DNA of 7,673 bases from Oscillospiraceae bacterium (lineage in GTDB: Bacteria > Bacillota > Clostridia > Oscillospirales > UBA929): assembly GCA_031258665.1 (NCBI GenBank), contig JAIRML010000225.1, positions 1 through 7,673 of the forward strand, given 5' to 3'. Shown one piece after another: positions 1-6,381 of this stretch. Under the pieces are notes generated by a model. The model had not been told where the DNA came from. It worked only from the letters and a program-made list of their open reading frames with translations, and did no database searches. The first letter of the stretch is position 1. Every line of letters starts with the position of its first letter. A program made the translations under genes and the position numbers.

Positions 1-1
1 C

Positions 2-262
2 GGTAAAGATCTTTATCACCTGTTTAAGGGGCTTGCTGATGGAACGGGCAATGATAAGGGCCGCGGCCCCTATAACCAGGAGCAGTATGACGCTTATGAT
101 GATACTCAGGCGGAGCATCCGCAGCACCGGCCCGTTGACGATGGCATGGGGTATTCCCAGTCCCAGCCCCCAGGGGGTGGCCGTTTTCCCCACAGGAAGC
201 GGGGTGGTGGATATATCATACCTGACTTTCCTCCCACCGGCAGGGATAAGGGTTGGGAAGGA
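2..262 (-). CDS. Methyl-accepting chemotaxis protein fragment (sensor end, TM helix, HAMP start)
   Basis: Read on the minus strand, this open frame gives 87 residues without a start codon. It begins right after an in-frame TAG at 265-263 and runs off the left edge. About 35 extracytoplasmic residues include TPWGLGLGIP, which matches the way dCache sensor domains of chemoreceptors end. A hydrophobic stretch, LSIIISVILLLVIGAAALII, is a clear transmembrane helix. ARSISKPLKQVIKIF follows, the typical opening of a HAMP domain. Chemoreceptors sense ligands outside the cell and signal to CheA/CheW; the signalling domain would lie beyond the left edge. The N-terminal part (first TM helix and most of the sensor) is missing, and the frame becomes unrelated to the family at about 240, where the rhamnosidase on the other strand begins. 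Isoleucine is written about equally as ATA and ATC, unlike the neighbouring GH78 gene, so it may come from another genome. A sensor histidine kinase with the same TM-HAMP layout is a less likely alternative. Confidence 0.75.
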
Positions 263-268
263 CTAGCC
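239..268. other. Breakpoint between two truncated, divergent genes
   Basis: Left of about 240 the minus strand encodes recognisable chemoreceptor sequence; right of about 268 the plus strand encodes recognisable GH78 sequence (GFEQSDFDNF onward). Neither gene has a start codon, promoter or ribosome-binding site here, and each is cut inside a domain. In-frame stops lie on both sides of the join: TAA at 247-249 for the GH78 frame and TAG at 265-263 for the chemoreceptor frame. No terminal repeats or transposase explain the join. It is either a rearrangement or deletion scar or an assembly chimera; the sequence alone cannot decide. Confidence 0.7.
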
Positions 269-3200
269 TGGGCTTCGAGCAGTCTGATTTTGACAACTTC
301 GTCATCAAGGACGGAGACAGCGCCACGCTGTTTGCCCAGGACTTCAGCGAGGATCGGGGCATTTTCGCGCACAGCAACATTTCTTACAAAACCGACGAGA
401 CCCGCGGCGGCTACATTTACGTCGACGGCACGGGCCTCACCAATCCCTTGTTGTTCGCCCCTCTCGTCTCCGGCGTGGGCAGTTCGCTGCCCATGATGCG
501 CAAGGGCTTTGACACCCCCGCGGACAAGACCGTGAAGAGCGCACGGCTATACGCCACCGCCTTCGGTTTATATGACGCCTTTGTCAACGGAGCGGCGGTC
601 GCGCCGGACGAGATGTTCAACCCCGGCTGGACCGACTACCGCACGGTGCTGATGTATCAGACCTACGATGTGACACATTTGATCCAACCCGGTAAAAACG
701 CCCTGGCCGCCCAGTTGGGCGACGGCTGGTTCGCCGGGCATGTCGGCTACAGCCATACCGGCAACGGCGGCGACAACGCCAACAAATACGGTCAATATCC
801 GGCCTTCTTGGGCCAGCTGGAGATCACCTATACAGACGGCGCGGTGCAGACCATCGCCACCGACGGCTCCTGGAAGGTCAATGGCAATGGCCCCTACCTG
901 GCCACCGATAACCACGACGGCGAGACCTACGACGCGCGCCGGGAGATCCCCGGCTGGAGTACGGCCGCCTTCGACGATGCCGGTTGGCCCAACGTGGGTG
1001 TGGTCAATTCGGCCAACGCCGCCGATCTGCTGGGCAAGACCACATCCAGATCCTACAGCGGTTTTGCGGGTGCGGTTGTCGACGTGGACAATGTGAGACT
1101 CATCTCTCAGATCGGTCCCCGCATCCGGATGGGCCAGGCACTGAGCGCCGAGGAAGAAGCGCTGCTGGGCAAAGAGATCCGTGACGTCACCGTCATAGAC
1201 ACCTTCGCCGACGGACGCGTCATTCTGGACTGCGGCCAGAACGTGGCCGGCGTCATCACGATCACCATCCGGGGCGGCCAAGCGGGTGACCAGATCCGTC
1301 TGCGTTACGCCGAGATGGTCAACGACGGCGTCAACAACCAACCCGTCAACGAGTTGTATACCGCCGCCCTCCGTTCGGCCAAGGCCACTGACTACTACAC
1401 CAAAAAGGGTTCGGGCATCGAGGTGTACACCCCCCGCTTCACCTGGCACGGCTTCCGCTACATCGAGGTGCAGGGCTATCCCGGAACCTTGGATCCCGAC
1501 GATATAACCGTCTACTTTGTCGGCAGCGAAATCTCCCTGACCGGTACGGTGGAGAGTTCCAGCGCCGATCTGAATCAGTTCTATTCCAACGTGATGTGGA
1601 GCCAAAAGGGCAATTTCTTCTCCATCCCCTCCGACTGCCCGCAGCGCGACGAACGCTTGGGCTGGATGGACGTCCATGCCTTCTCCCTCACCGCCGCCTA
1701 CAACCGGAACGTGGAGGAATTCTTCAACAAATTTGTGCACGACATGATGTCCCGCCAGCGCCCAGACGGCGGTATGTGGGACTATCTCCCCGACGAGGGC
1801 CACGATCACTACTTTGGCAACGCCGGCTGGGCCGACGCGGCCACCATCGTTCCGTGGAACATATACGTGATGTACGGTGACAAGAAGATCTTGGAAGAAG
1901 CCTACTCCATGATGCAGGGACATCTCTATTACCACATGATGGCCGCTTCCTCTGCCACCGGTTCGGATTACGCCTGGAACCAAGGCGCGACATACGCCGC
2001 GTTTGACAAAGCCAATCCCCCGCAGCCCCCTATCACCGATCTGGGCACGACCGCCGACGACCGCAAGTACATTCTGGGCGGTTGCGCTTACGGCGACTGG
2101 GTGCCGGTCGTGAGCACGCCCAACGAGATCTTCGCGACGGCCTACTACGCCCGTTCGGCCGATATCGTGGCCAACGCGGCCGCCGTGTTGGGCAAGACCG
2201 AGGACGCCGCGTATTACAGAGCGCTGGCCGACCGCATCAAGCTGAGTTTTCAGCGCCGCTTCTACGACGCGTCCACCGGAATCATCAGCAGCGGCGCCAG
2301 AGGGGGCGACACCCAGACCTGCTACGCCTTGGCCATCGCCTTTGATCTGCTGCCCGCCGGCGAATCGCCCAAGCTGTCCGCCAGACTGGGTCAGCTGGTG
2401 GAGTCCGCCGGTTACATGACCACCGGCATGCAGGGGTCCCGCGTGCTGCTGCCCGCACTGAGCGAGGCCGGTCACAGCGAGCTGGCCTACTACCTGCTCA
2501 TCGGCGTGGATACCTATCCCTCCTGGCTGTATTCCATCCGTCAGGGCGCGACCACGATCTGGGAGCGGTGGAACTCCTACACCAAGGAATCCGGCTTCGG
2601 CCCGGTGGGCATGAATTCCTTTAATCACTTCGCCTTCGGCGCGGGGCTGGAATGGGTCTACCGCTGTGCGGCGGGCATCGAGGCCGACGAGAGCGCGCCC
2701 GGCTTCAAGCACGCCATCCTCCAGCCCATGCCCAACAACCGCCTGACCTTCCTGAACACAAGCTTCGACAGCGCTTACGGCCGCATTGTCTCCGACTGGA
2801 CCTACGATGGCCCCACCGGCGCGTTTGACTACACCGCGAAGGTGCCGGGCAACACCGCGGCCACCGTGTACGTGCCCGCCGCCGACGCAGCGGACATCAC
2901 CGTAAACGGCGCGGGCGTGAACGGCGCCCTGCCCGCGGGCGTGACCTACCTGGGCCATGACGCGCAGGCCAAACAGGCTGTCTTTGCGGTCGGTTCGGGC
3001 ACATACCGCTTTACCTCGCGGATCAAAGCGGACAAACCCATGAAGCCCGCCCTCGTCGAGTCGCCGGAGAGCGGCACCTATCTCCTGGGCGCGGACGCCA
3101 ATCTGCGCGTATCGGTCGCCGTGAATGACGGCGGCACACTGTCGTACCAGTGGTTCCGCAGCTCGGCCAAAAGCGCCGAAAACAGTACGCCTGTCGGCAC

Positions 3201-4629
3201 GGACAGCGCCGTGTATGCGGCCCCGACCGCCCTTCCGGGCATGAGCTTCTACTATGTGACGGTGACCAACACGCTGAACGGCCAGTCCGTCTCGGTCACC
3301 AGCGGCGTGGCCGGCGTGAACGTGGTCACGCCGGTCACCGGCAAGCCGCAGCCCGGCTCCTACGCCGTGGCGCAAAACGTCACCCTGTCCTCCCTCATAG
3401 AGGGCGCGGAGATCTACTACACCACGGACGGCACAGAGCCCACGACGGCCAGCGCGCGGTTCACAGCCCCCATCCCCGTCAGCCAGAACACCACCATCCG
3501 CGCCATCGCCGTAAAGGGCGAAGAGATCGGCGACATCACCGACCTGAAGTACATCATCGACGCCGGCCTGCTGCTGTTTTTCGACGATTTCAGCGACGGA
3601 CTCGGCCAATGGACCACCACAGCCCGCGCCACGATTGTGGACGGCTGGCTGAGACTCACCAACAATGAGAACATGCGCTCGGCGGTCGGAGACGATTGGA
3701 CAAACTACATGTTGGAAGCCGACGTCAAGGTCGAAAACGCGTGCGCGGGGCTGACCTTCCGCTGGCAAAGCACCGGCAGCCAGTATATGTGGAACTTCTC
3801 TTCCTCAGGATACATGCGCAGGCACACAAAGATAAACAACAGTTTCTCGGCGTTCACGGACATTCCTTTCGGCATCGAGAACGCCGGAGACGCGTTCCAT
3901 GTCAAACTGGTCATCGACGGCAATACGATTTCCTCCTATGTCAACGATGAGCTGCTCGACGTCATGACGCTGAGCAACTTCTCCAGCGGCCGCATCGGTT
4001 TCCGCCAATCCGGCGCCGAGGTGGGTTTGTTTGACAACATCGTTGTCACCAAGATTGTCGATACAGCCGAAGTCACGCCGGACAGCAAGGACTTCGGAAG
4101 GCTGCCGGAGGACTATGCCGCCGCCGATCTGACGCCGCAAACCTTCACCTTTGCCTACAACGGTTCGGGGGCGCTGAAAACCCTGAGCGCCGCGCTGGAC
4201 GCGGACTCCGATTTTGCGTTGGCCGGCACGCTCACGCAGTCGGGGAACATGGGGGCCGTCAGCGTGGTACCCAAGGCCGGTCTGGCGGCGGGCGATCACA
4301 CCGGCGCGCTGACATTCACGTTCAACGGCCAGACGATTTCCGTGCCGCTGTCCGTCAGGGTGGGGTTCGCGGCGGCCGTGACGCCCGACGGTTCCGATTA
4401 CATTGTCGAGATGGAGAGCGGCGCAGACGTGACAGCGGCCGTGATCGCGGCCGTGTACGACGCGGCCGGCCGGCTGGCCGATGTCAAGACGGCGCGAGAC
4501 GCGTTCGTGGGCGCCAACGCCCCGCCGGTGATCAAGACATTCGAGGGGCTCACCATACCCGATGGCGGCTCTGTCAAGTTTTACTTCTGGGACAACGGGA
4601 CGTACGCGCCGCTTTGCCCTCCCCAATAA
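253..4629 (+). CDS. Alpha-L-rhamnosidase, GH78, multidomain secreted enzyme, N-terminally truncated
   Basis: The enzyme hydrolyses terminal alpha-L-rhamnosyl residues from glycans or glycosides, most likely outside the cell. Residues are counted from the TTG at 253, which has no ribosome-binding site and is only the frame limit after TAA 247-249. Residues 6-45 are the tail of a jelly-roll module (GFEQS-DFDNFVIKDG). About 95-255 is the rhamnosidase N-domain (YDAFVNG, GWTDYR, YQTYDVT, GDGWFAG). About 307-427 is the central beta domain (CGQNVAG, FTWHGFRYIEV). About 430-790 is the (alpha/alpha)6 catalytic domain, then a C-terminal beta domain to about 920. The presumed general acid is E467 in SDCPQRDERLGW and the presumed base is E771 in GATTIWERW. 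Accessory modules follow: Ig-like (about 925-1020), chitobiase-C-like (about 1022-1105, IYYTTDGTEPT), a second jelly roll (about 1107-1275, GFRQSGAEVGLFDNIVV), and two more beta domains ending in VKFYFWDNGTYAPL. There is no LPXTG or SLH anchor. The signal peptide and first domain are missing. Family assignment is very secure; the true start is not in the window. Confidence 0.95.
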   Translation: MGRTSLGFEQSDFDNFVIKDGDSATLFAQDFSEDRGIFAHSNISYKTDETRGGYIYVDGTGLTNPLLFAPLVSGVGSSLPMMRKGFDTPADKTVKSARLYATAFGLYDAFVNGAAVAPDEMFNPGWTDYRTVLMYQTYDVTHLIQPGKNALAAQLGDGWFAGHVGYSHTGNGGDNANKYGQYPAFLGQLEITYTDGAVQTIATDGSWKVNGNGPYLATDNHDGETYDARREIPGWSTAAFDDAGWPNVGVVNSANAADLLGKTTSRSYSGFAGAVVDVDNVRLISQIGPRIRMGQALSAEEEALLGKEIRDVTVIDTFADGRVILDCGQNVAGVITITIRGGQAGDQIRLRYAEMVNDGVNNQPVNELYTAALRSAKATDYYTKKGSGIEVYTPRFTWHGFRYIEVQGYPGTLDPDDITVYFVGSEISLTGTVESSSADLNQFYSNVMWSQKGNFFSIPSDCPQRDERLGWMDVHAFSLTAAYNRNVEEFFNKFVHDMMSRQRPDGGMWDYLPDEGHDHYFGNAGWADAATIVPWNIYVMYGDKKILEEAYSMMQGHLYYHMMAASSATGSDYAWNQGATYAAFDKANPPQPPITDLGTTADDRKYILGGCAYGDWVPVVSTPNEIFATAYYARSADIVANAAAVLGKTEDAAYYRALADRIKLSFQRRFYDASTGIISSGARGGDTQTCYALAIAFDLLPAGESPKLSARLGQLVESAGYMTTGMQGSRVLLPALSEAGHSELAYYLLIGVDTYPSWLYSIRQGATTIWERWNSYTKESGFGPVGMNSFNHFAFGAGLEWVYRCAAGIEADESAPGFKHAILQPMPNNRLTFLNTSFDSAYGRIVSDWTYDGPTGAFDYTAKVPGNTAATVYVPAADAADITVNGAGVNGALPAGVTYLGHDAQAKQAVFAVGSGTYRFTSRIKADKPMKPALVESPESGTYLLGADANLRVSVAVNDGGTLSYQWFRSSAKSAENSTPVGTDSAVYAAPTALPGMSFYYVTVTNTLNGQSVSVTSGVAGVNVVTPVTGKPQPGSYAVAQNVTLSSLIEGAEIYYTTDGTEPTTASARFTAPIPVSQNTTIRAIAVKGEEIGDITDLKYIIDAGLLLFFDDFSDGLGQWTTTARATIVDGWLRLTNNENMRSAVGDDWTNYMLEADVKVENACAGLTFRWQSTGSQYMWNFSSSGYMRRHTKINNSFSAFTDIPFGIENAGDAFHVKLVIDGNTISSYVNDELLDVMTLSNFSSGRIGFRQSGAEVGLFDNIVVTKIVDTAEVTPDSKDFGRLPEDYAAADLTPQTFTFAYNGSGALKTLSAALDADSDFALAGTLTQSGNMGAVSVVPKAGLAAGDHTGALTFTFNGQTISVPLSVRVGFAAAVTPDGSDYIVEMESGADVTAAVIAAVYDAAGRLADVKTARDAFVGANAPPVIKTFEGLTIPDGGSVKFYFWDNGTYAPLCPPQ

Positions 4630-4635
4630 CGCCAA

Positions 4636-4691
4636 ATCAATCGTCAAAAAGCACCGTTTTCGTAAGAAAACGGTGCTTTTTGACGATTGAT
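4636..4691 (+). terminator. Rho-independent terminator in a perfect 25-bp inverted repeat
   Basis: Arms 4636-4660 and 4667-4691 are perfect reverse complements around the 6-base loop CGTAAG, starting 7 bases after the GH78 stop. The core GCACCGTTTT/AAAACGGTGC followed by TTTTT (4677-4681) is a textbook intrinsic terminator. The matching AAAAA on the left would make it work in the other direction too. The outer 10 bp (ATCAATCGTC and its complement) go beyond what a terminator needs. Confidence 0.88.
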
Positions 4692-4725
4692 GATGTAAAG
4701 CCAGTTGGTGAATGCAGAGGGACAC

Positions 4726-4754
4726 TTTACAAACGTAAAGGTATATGCTACAAT
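4726..4754 (+). promoter_or_regulatory. Sigma-A-type extended -10 promoter of the AAA ATPase
   Basis: The -35 box is TTTACA (4726-4731), followed by a 17-base spacer and the -10 box TACAAT (4749-4754). A TGC directly upstream of the -10 makes an extended -10. Transcription should start near 4760-4762. This puts the ATG at 4745 upstream of the transcript, so it cannot be the ATPase start. Confidence 0.75.
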
Positions 4755-4756
4755 CT

Positions 4757-4794
4757 ATTACGAACAAAGGTGACAAGTCACAAAATTTCGTAAT
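4757..4794. promoter_or_regulatory. 38-bp compound palindrome, candidate operator or 5' UTR hairpin
   Basis: Two nested inverted repeats share one centre at 4775/4776. The outer arms are ATTACGAA (4757-4764) and TTCGTAAT (4787-4794); the inner arms are GTGAC (4770-4774) and GTCAC (4777-4781) around AA. The 5-base gaps between outer and inner arms (CAAAG, AAAAT) are equal in length but do not pair. The element starts 2 bases after the -10 box, covers the predicted transcription start and touches the Shine-Dalgarno at 4795. This suits a dimeric repressor or, in RNA, a stem next to the ribosome-binding site. No regulator can be assigned; the ATPase has no evident DNA-binding helix-turn-helix. 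Confidence 0.65.
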
Positions 4795-4801
4795 AGGGGA
4801 G
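4795..4801 (+). promoter_or_regulatory. Ribosome-binding site that sets the GTG start of the ATPase
   Basis: AGGGGAG lies 9 bases upstream of GTG 4811. No comparable site precedes the in-frame ATG at 4745. Translation from GTG gives MEIKRDGYLNKL, the usual opening of this ATPase family. Confidence 0.75.
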
Positions 4802-4810
4802 TGCGAACGC

Positions 4811-6064
4811 GTGGAAATCAAGCGGGATGGCTATCTGAACAAACTGATCGGCAAAGAGAGGAACGGGCTTATCAAGGTCGTCACCGGTGTTCGCCGCTCC
4901 GGGAAATCCTATTTGCTACTCAATCTGTTCCATGACCACCTGATTCAGAAAGGCGGGGATGAATCACATATCATCGAAGTCGCGCTGGATGACCGGAGCA
5001 ACAAGGAGCTTCGCAATCCCGACAGTATGCTGAGATATGTAAAAGAGAAGATCAAAGACAATCAAACATACTATGTCATTCTTGACGAGGTGCAGTTGCT
5101 TGAAGAATTTGAAGACGTGCTGAACAGCTTTCTCCATATCCGAAACGCGGATGTGTATGTCACCGGCAGCAACTCCAAATTTCTCTCGTCTGACATCATC
5201 ACCGAGTTCCGGGGCCGTGGGGATGAAATCCGTGTTTACCCTTTGTGTTTTCGCGAGTACGCAGCTGCCCACGGTGGGACAACCGAGGAGGCGTGGGACG
5301 ACTACTTCATATACGGCGGACTGCCCCTGATTCTTTCAAGAAGGACGCCGGAGGAAAAGGTGGAATATTTGCAGACACTCTTTCAGAAGGTCTATCTGTC
5401 CGATATTGTCGACCGTCACAAAGTCAGGAACAGGGATGAGTTGGATGAACTGGTGAATATTCTGGCGTCCGCCATCGGTTCGTTTACCAACCCGTCAAAG
5501 CTCGCCCGAACGTTTAAGAGCGTGAAAAACAAAACCATCAGCGATAAGACATTGAGCACTTATATCGACCATTTGATAGACGCTTTCTTACTCAGCAAAT
5601 CTATCCGCTTCGACATCAAAGGGAAAAAATATATCGGCTCGCCGGCCAAGTATTATTTTGAAGATATAGGGCTTCGCAACGCGAGGCTGAATTTCAGGCA
5701 GACGGAAGAAAATCATATCATGGAAAACATCATATACAACGAATTGCGCGTTCGCGACTATCGCGTGGATGTGGGCATTGTGGAGCACTATGCCGCGAAC
5801 AACGACGGGAAACGCGGCAAGCGTCAGCTTGAAATCGATTTTATCGCGACAAAGGGAGGCCAAAAATACTATGTGCAGTCCGCTTTCTCCATAAGCGACC
5901 CCGGCAAGGTGAAGCAGGAGGAAAGGCCGCTGCTCGCCGTCGGCGACTCCTTCAAGAAGATCATCGTCGTGCGGGAGAACATCAAAGCGAGGAGAAACGA
6001 AGCCGGCATCGTGACGATAGGCATCTGCCCTTTCCTTCTGGATGAAAACAGCCTGAACCTCTGA
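4811..6064 (+). CDS. AAA_14 / DUF4143 family ATPase
   Basis: The 417-residue protein has the usual family length. The N-terminus NGLIKVVTGVRRSGKSYLL contains the Walker A motif (G26-S33). YVILDEVQ (88-95) is Walker B, and YVTGSNSKFLSSD (116-128) carries the sensor-1-like TGSNS. EFRGRGDEIRVYPLCFREY follows, the family signature after the ATPase core. From about 195 to 360 lies the DUF4143 region, with LSDIVDRHKVRN and YYFEDIGLRNARL. RQLEIDFIATKGGQKYYVQ (E341, D343, Q356) resembles a degenerate PD-(D/E)XK nuclease core; this reading is inference. It is soluble, with no signal peptide or TM helix. The family is widespread, often patchily distributed, and of uncertain function; links to mobile elements or defence have been suggested. 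The gene has its own promoter, palindromic 5' region and GTG start, and its base composition is visibly less GC-rich than the GH78 genes, suggesting acquisition. It is followed by structured repeat A. Confidence 0.9.
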   Translation: MEIKRDGYLNKLIGKERNGLIKVVTGVRRSGKSYLLLNLFHDHLIQKGGDESHIIEVALDDRSNKELRNPDSMLRYVKEKIKDNQTYYVILDEVQLLEEFEDVLNSFLHIRNADVYVTGSNSKFLSSDIITEFRGRGDEIRVYPLCFREYAAAHGGTTEEAWDDYFIYGGLPLILSRRTPEEKVEYLQTLFQKVYLSDIVDRHKVRNRDELDELVNILASAIGSFTNPSKLARTFKSVKNKTISDKTLSTYIDHLIDAFLLSKSIRFDIKGKKYIGSPAKYYFEDIGLRNARLNFRQTEENHIMENIIYNELRVRDYRVDVGIVEHYAANNDGKRGKRQLEIDFIATKGGQKYYVQSAFSISDPGKVKQEERPLLAVGDSFKKIIVVRENIKARRNEAGIVTIGICPFLLDENSLNL

Positions 6065-6088
6065 GCCGGCCGCTTCGGCCTCCGGCTT

Positions 6089-6215
6089 GCGCTCCCCAGG
6101 CAGCGTTGTTGGCCCCGCCTCTTTGGGCGGGGTCCGATTTTGTGCGAAAGGAGCACGCCCGCACAGGGCGTGTAGCCGCCCCGCCGCCCGTCGGCATCTC
6201 CGCCGCAGTTCACCA
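6089..6215. repeat. Structured intergenic repeat, copy A
   Basis: This GC-rich stretch has a diverged second copy at 7047-7173. Shared blocks are GCGCTCC at the start, then CCCCGCCTCTTTGGGCGGGG plus TCCG, then TGTGCG-AAG, AGCCGCC, CCGCCC-T-GGC-TC, and CAGTTCACHA-like sequence at the end. Hairpin 1 pairs 6113-6119 with 6126-6132. Hairpin 2 pairs CACGCCC (6154-6160) with GGGCGTG (6166-6172) around GCACA. No reading frame is shared convincingly and no U-tract follows. It begins 25 bases after the ATPase stop. It could be a mobile non-coding repeat of MITE or REP type or a 3' processing or termination signal. The rest of this gene-free stretch (6216-6331) holds a small hairpin (6220-6227 with 6230-6237), a perfect palindrome, and AT-rich sequence leading into the hicA promoter. 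Confidence 0.7.
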
Positions 6216-6240
6216 ACGCGGGTTGCACCTGCAACCCACA

Positions 6241-6262
6241 ACCTGCCTGCCGGCAGGCAGGT
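6241..6262. repeat. Perfect 22-bp palindrome
   Basis: ACCTGCCTGCC (6241-6251) is followed directly by its exact reverse complement (6252-6262) with no spacer. Each arm also contains the direct repeat CCTG-CCTG. It lies between repeat A and the hicA promoter, outside any gene. It could be a protein-binding palindrome, a dispersed palindromic repeat, or an insertion scar. The palindrome is certain; its function is not known from the sequence. Confidence 0.85.
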
Positions 6263-6331
6263 CAAAATTCTTGTTTTTTGTGCCGCTTCGCGGAAACAAA
6301 CTGCTAACTTTGTCATGCCACTAAATAATAG

Positions 6332-6360
6332 TTGCCTTTTCGTAGAAGTTAGAGTATAAT
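6332..6360 (+). promoter_or_regulatory. Sigma-A-type promoter of hicAB
   Basis: The -35 box is TTGCCT (6332-6337), the spacer is 17 bases, and the -10 box is a consensus TATAAT (6355-6360). The predicted transcription start is about 6366-6368, so the mRNA leader is only about 15 bases to the TTG start. HicB-type antitoxins usually repress their own operon, but no convincing operator palindrome overlaps these boxes. Confidence 0.75.
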
Positions 6361-6366
6361 AAATCC

Positions 6367-6372
6367 GAGGGG
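6367..6372 (+). promoter_or_regulatory. Ribosome-binding site favouring the TTG start of hicA
   Basis: GAGGGG directly abuts the ATG at 6373, which leaves no spacing for initiation there. It sits 9 bases upstream of TTG 6382, a normal distance. Confidence 0.55.
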
Positions 6373-6381
6373 ATGAATGAC

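Noticed and set aside
568..3768. Very long open frame (1066 codons) on the minus strand
   Set aside because: It lies antisense to the strongly supported GH78 gene and comes from its GC-rich third positions. The translation is low-complexity (rich in G, V, R, A, H) with no recognisable domain.
4745..4810. ATG at 4745 as the start of the ATPase
   Set aside because: It overlaps the promoter (-10 at 4749-4754), so it would lie upstream of the transcript. The extra 22 residues read through the palindrome and do not resemble the family; GTG 4811 has a good ribosome-binding site.
3805..4821. 338-codon minus-strand open frame crossing the end of the GH78 gene and the terminator
   Set aside because: It is antisense to GH78, passes through the 25-bp terminator, and shows no family features.
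5828..5880. Active PD-(D/E)XK nuclease in the ATPase C-terminus
   Set aside because: The ExD and following YYVQ resemble the fold, but the usual lysine of the ExK step is not evident (VQSA). I kept this as a possible degenerate fold only.
6304..6352. 7-bp inverted repeat CTAACTT / AAGTTAG around the hicA -35 region as a HicB operator
   Set aside because: The arms are short and 35 bases apart, not centred on the promoter, and within what AT-rich sequence gives by chance.
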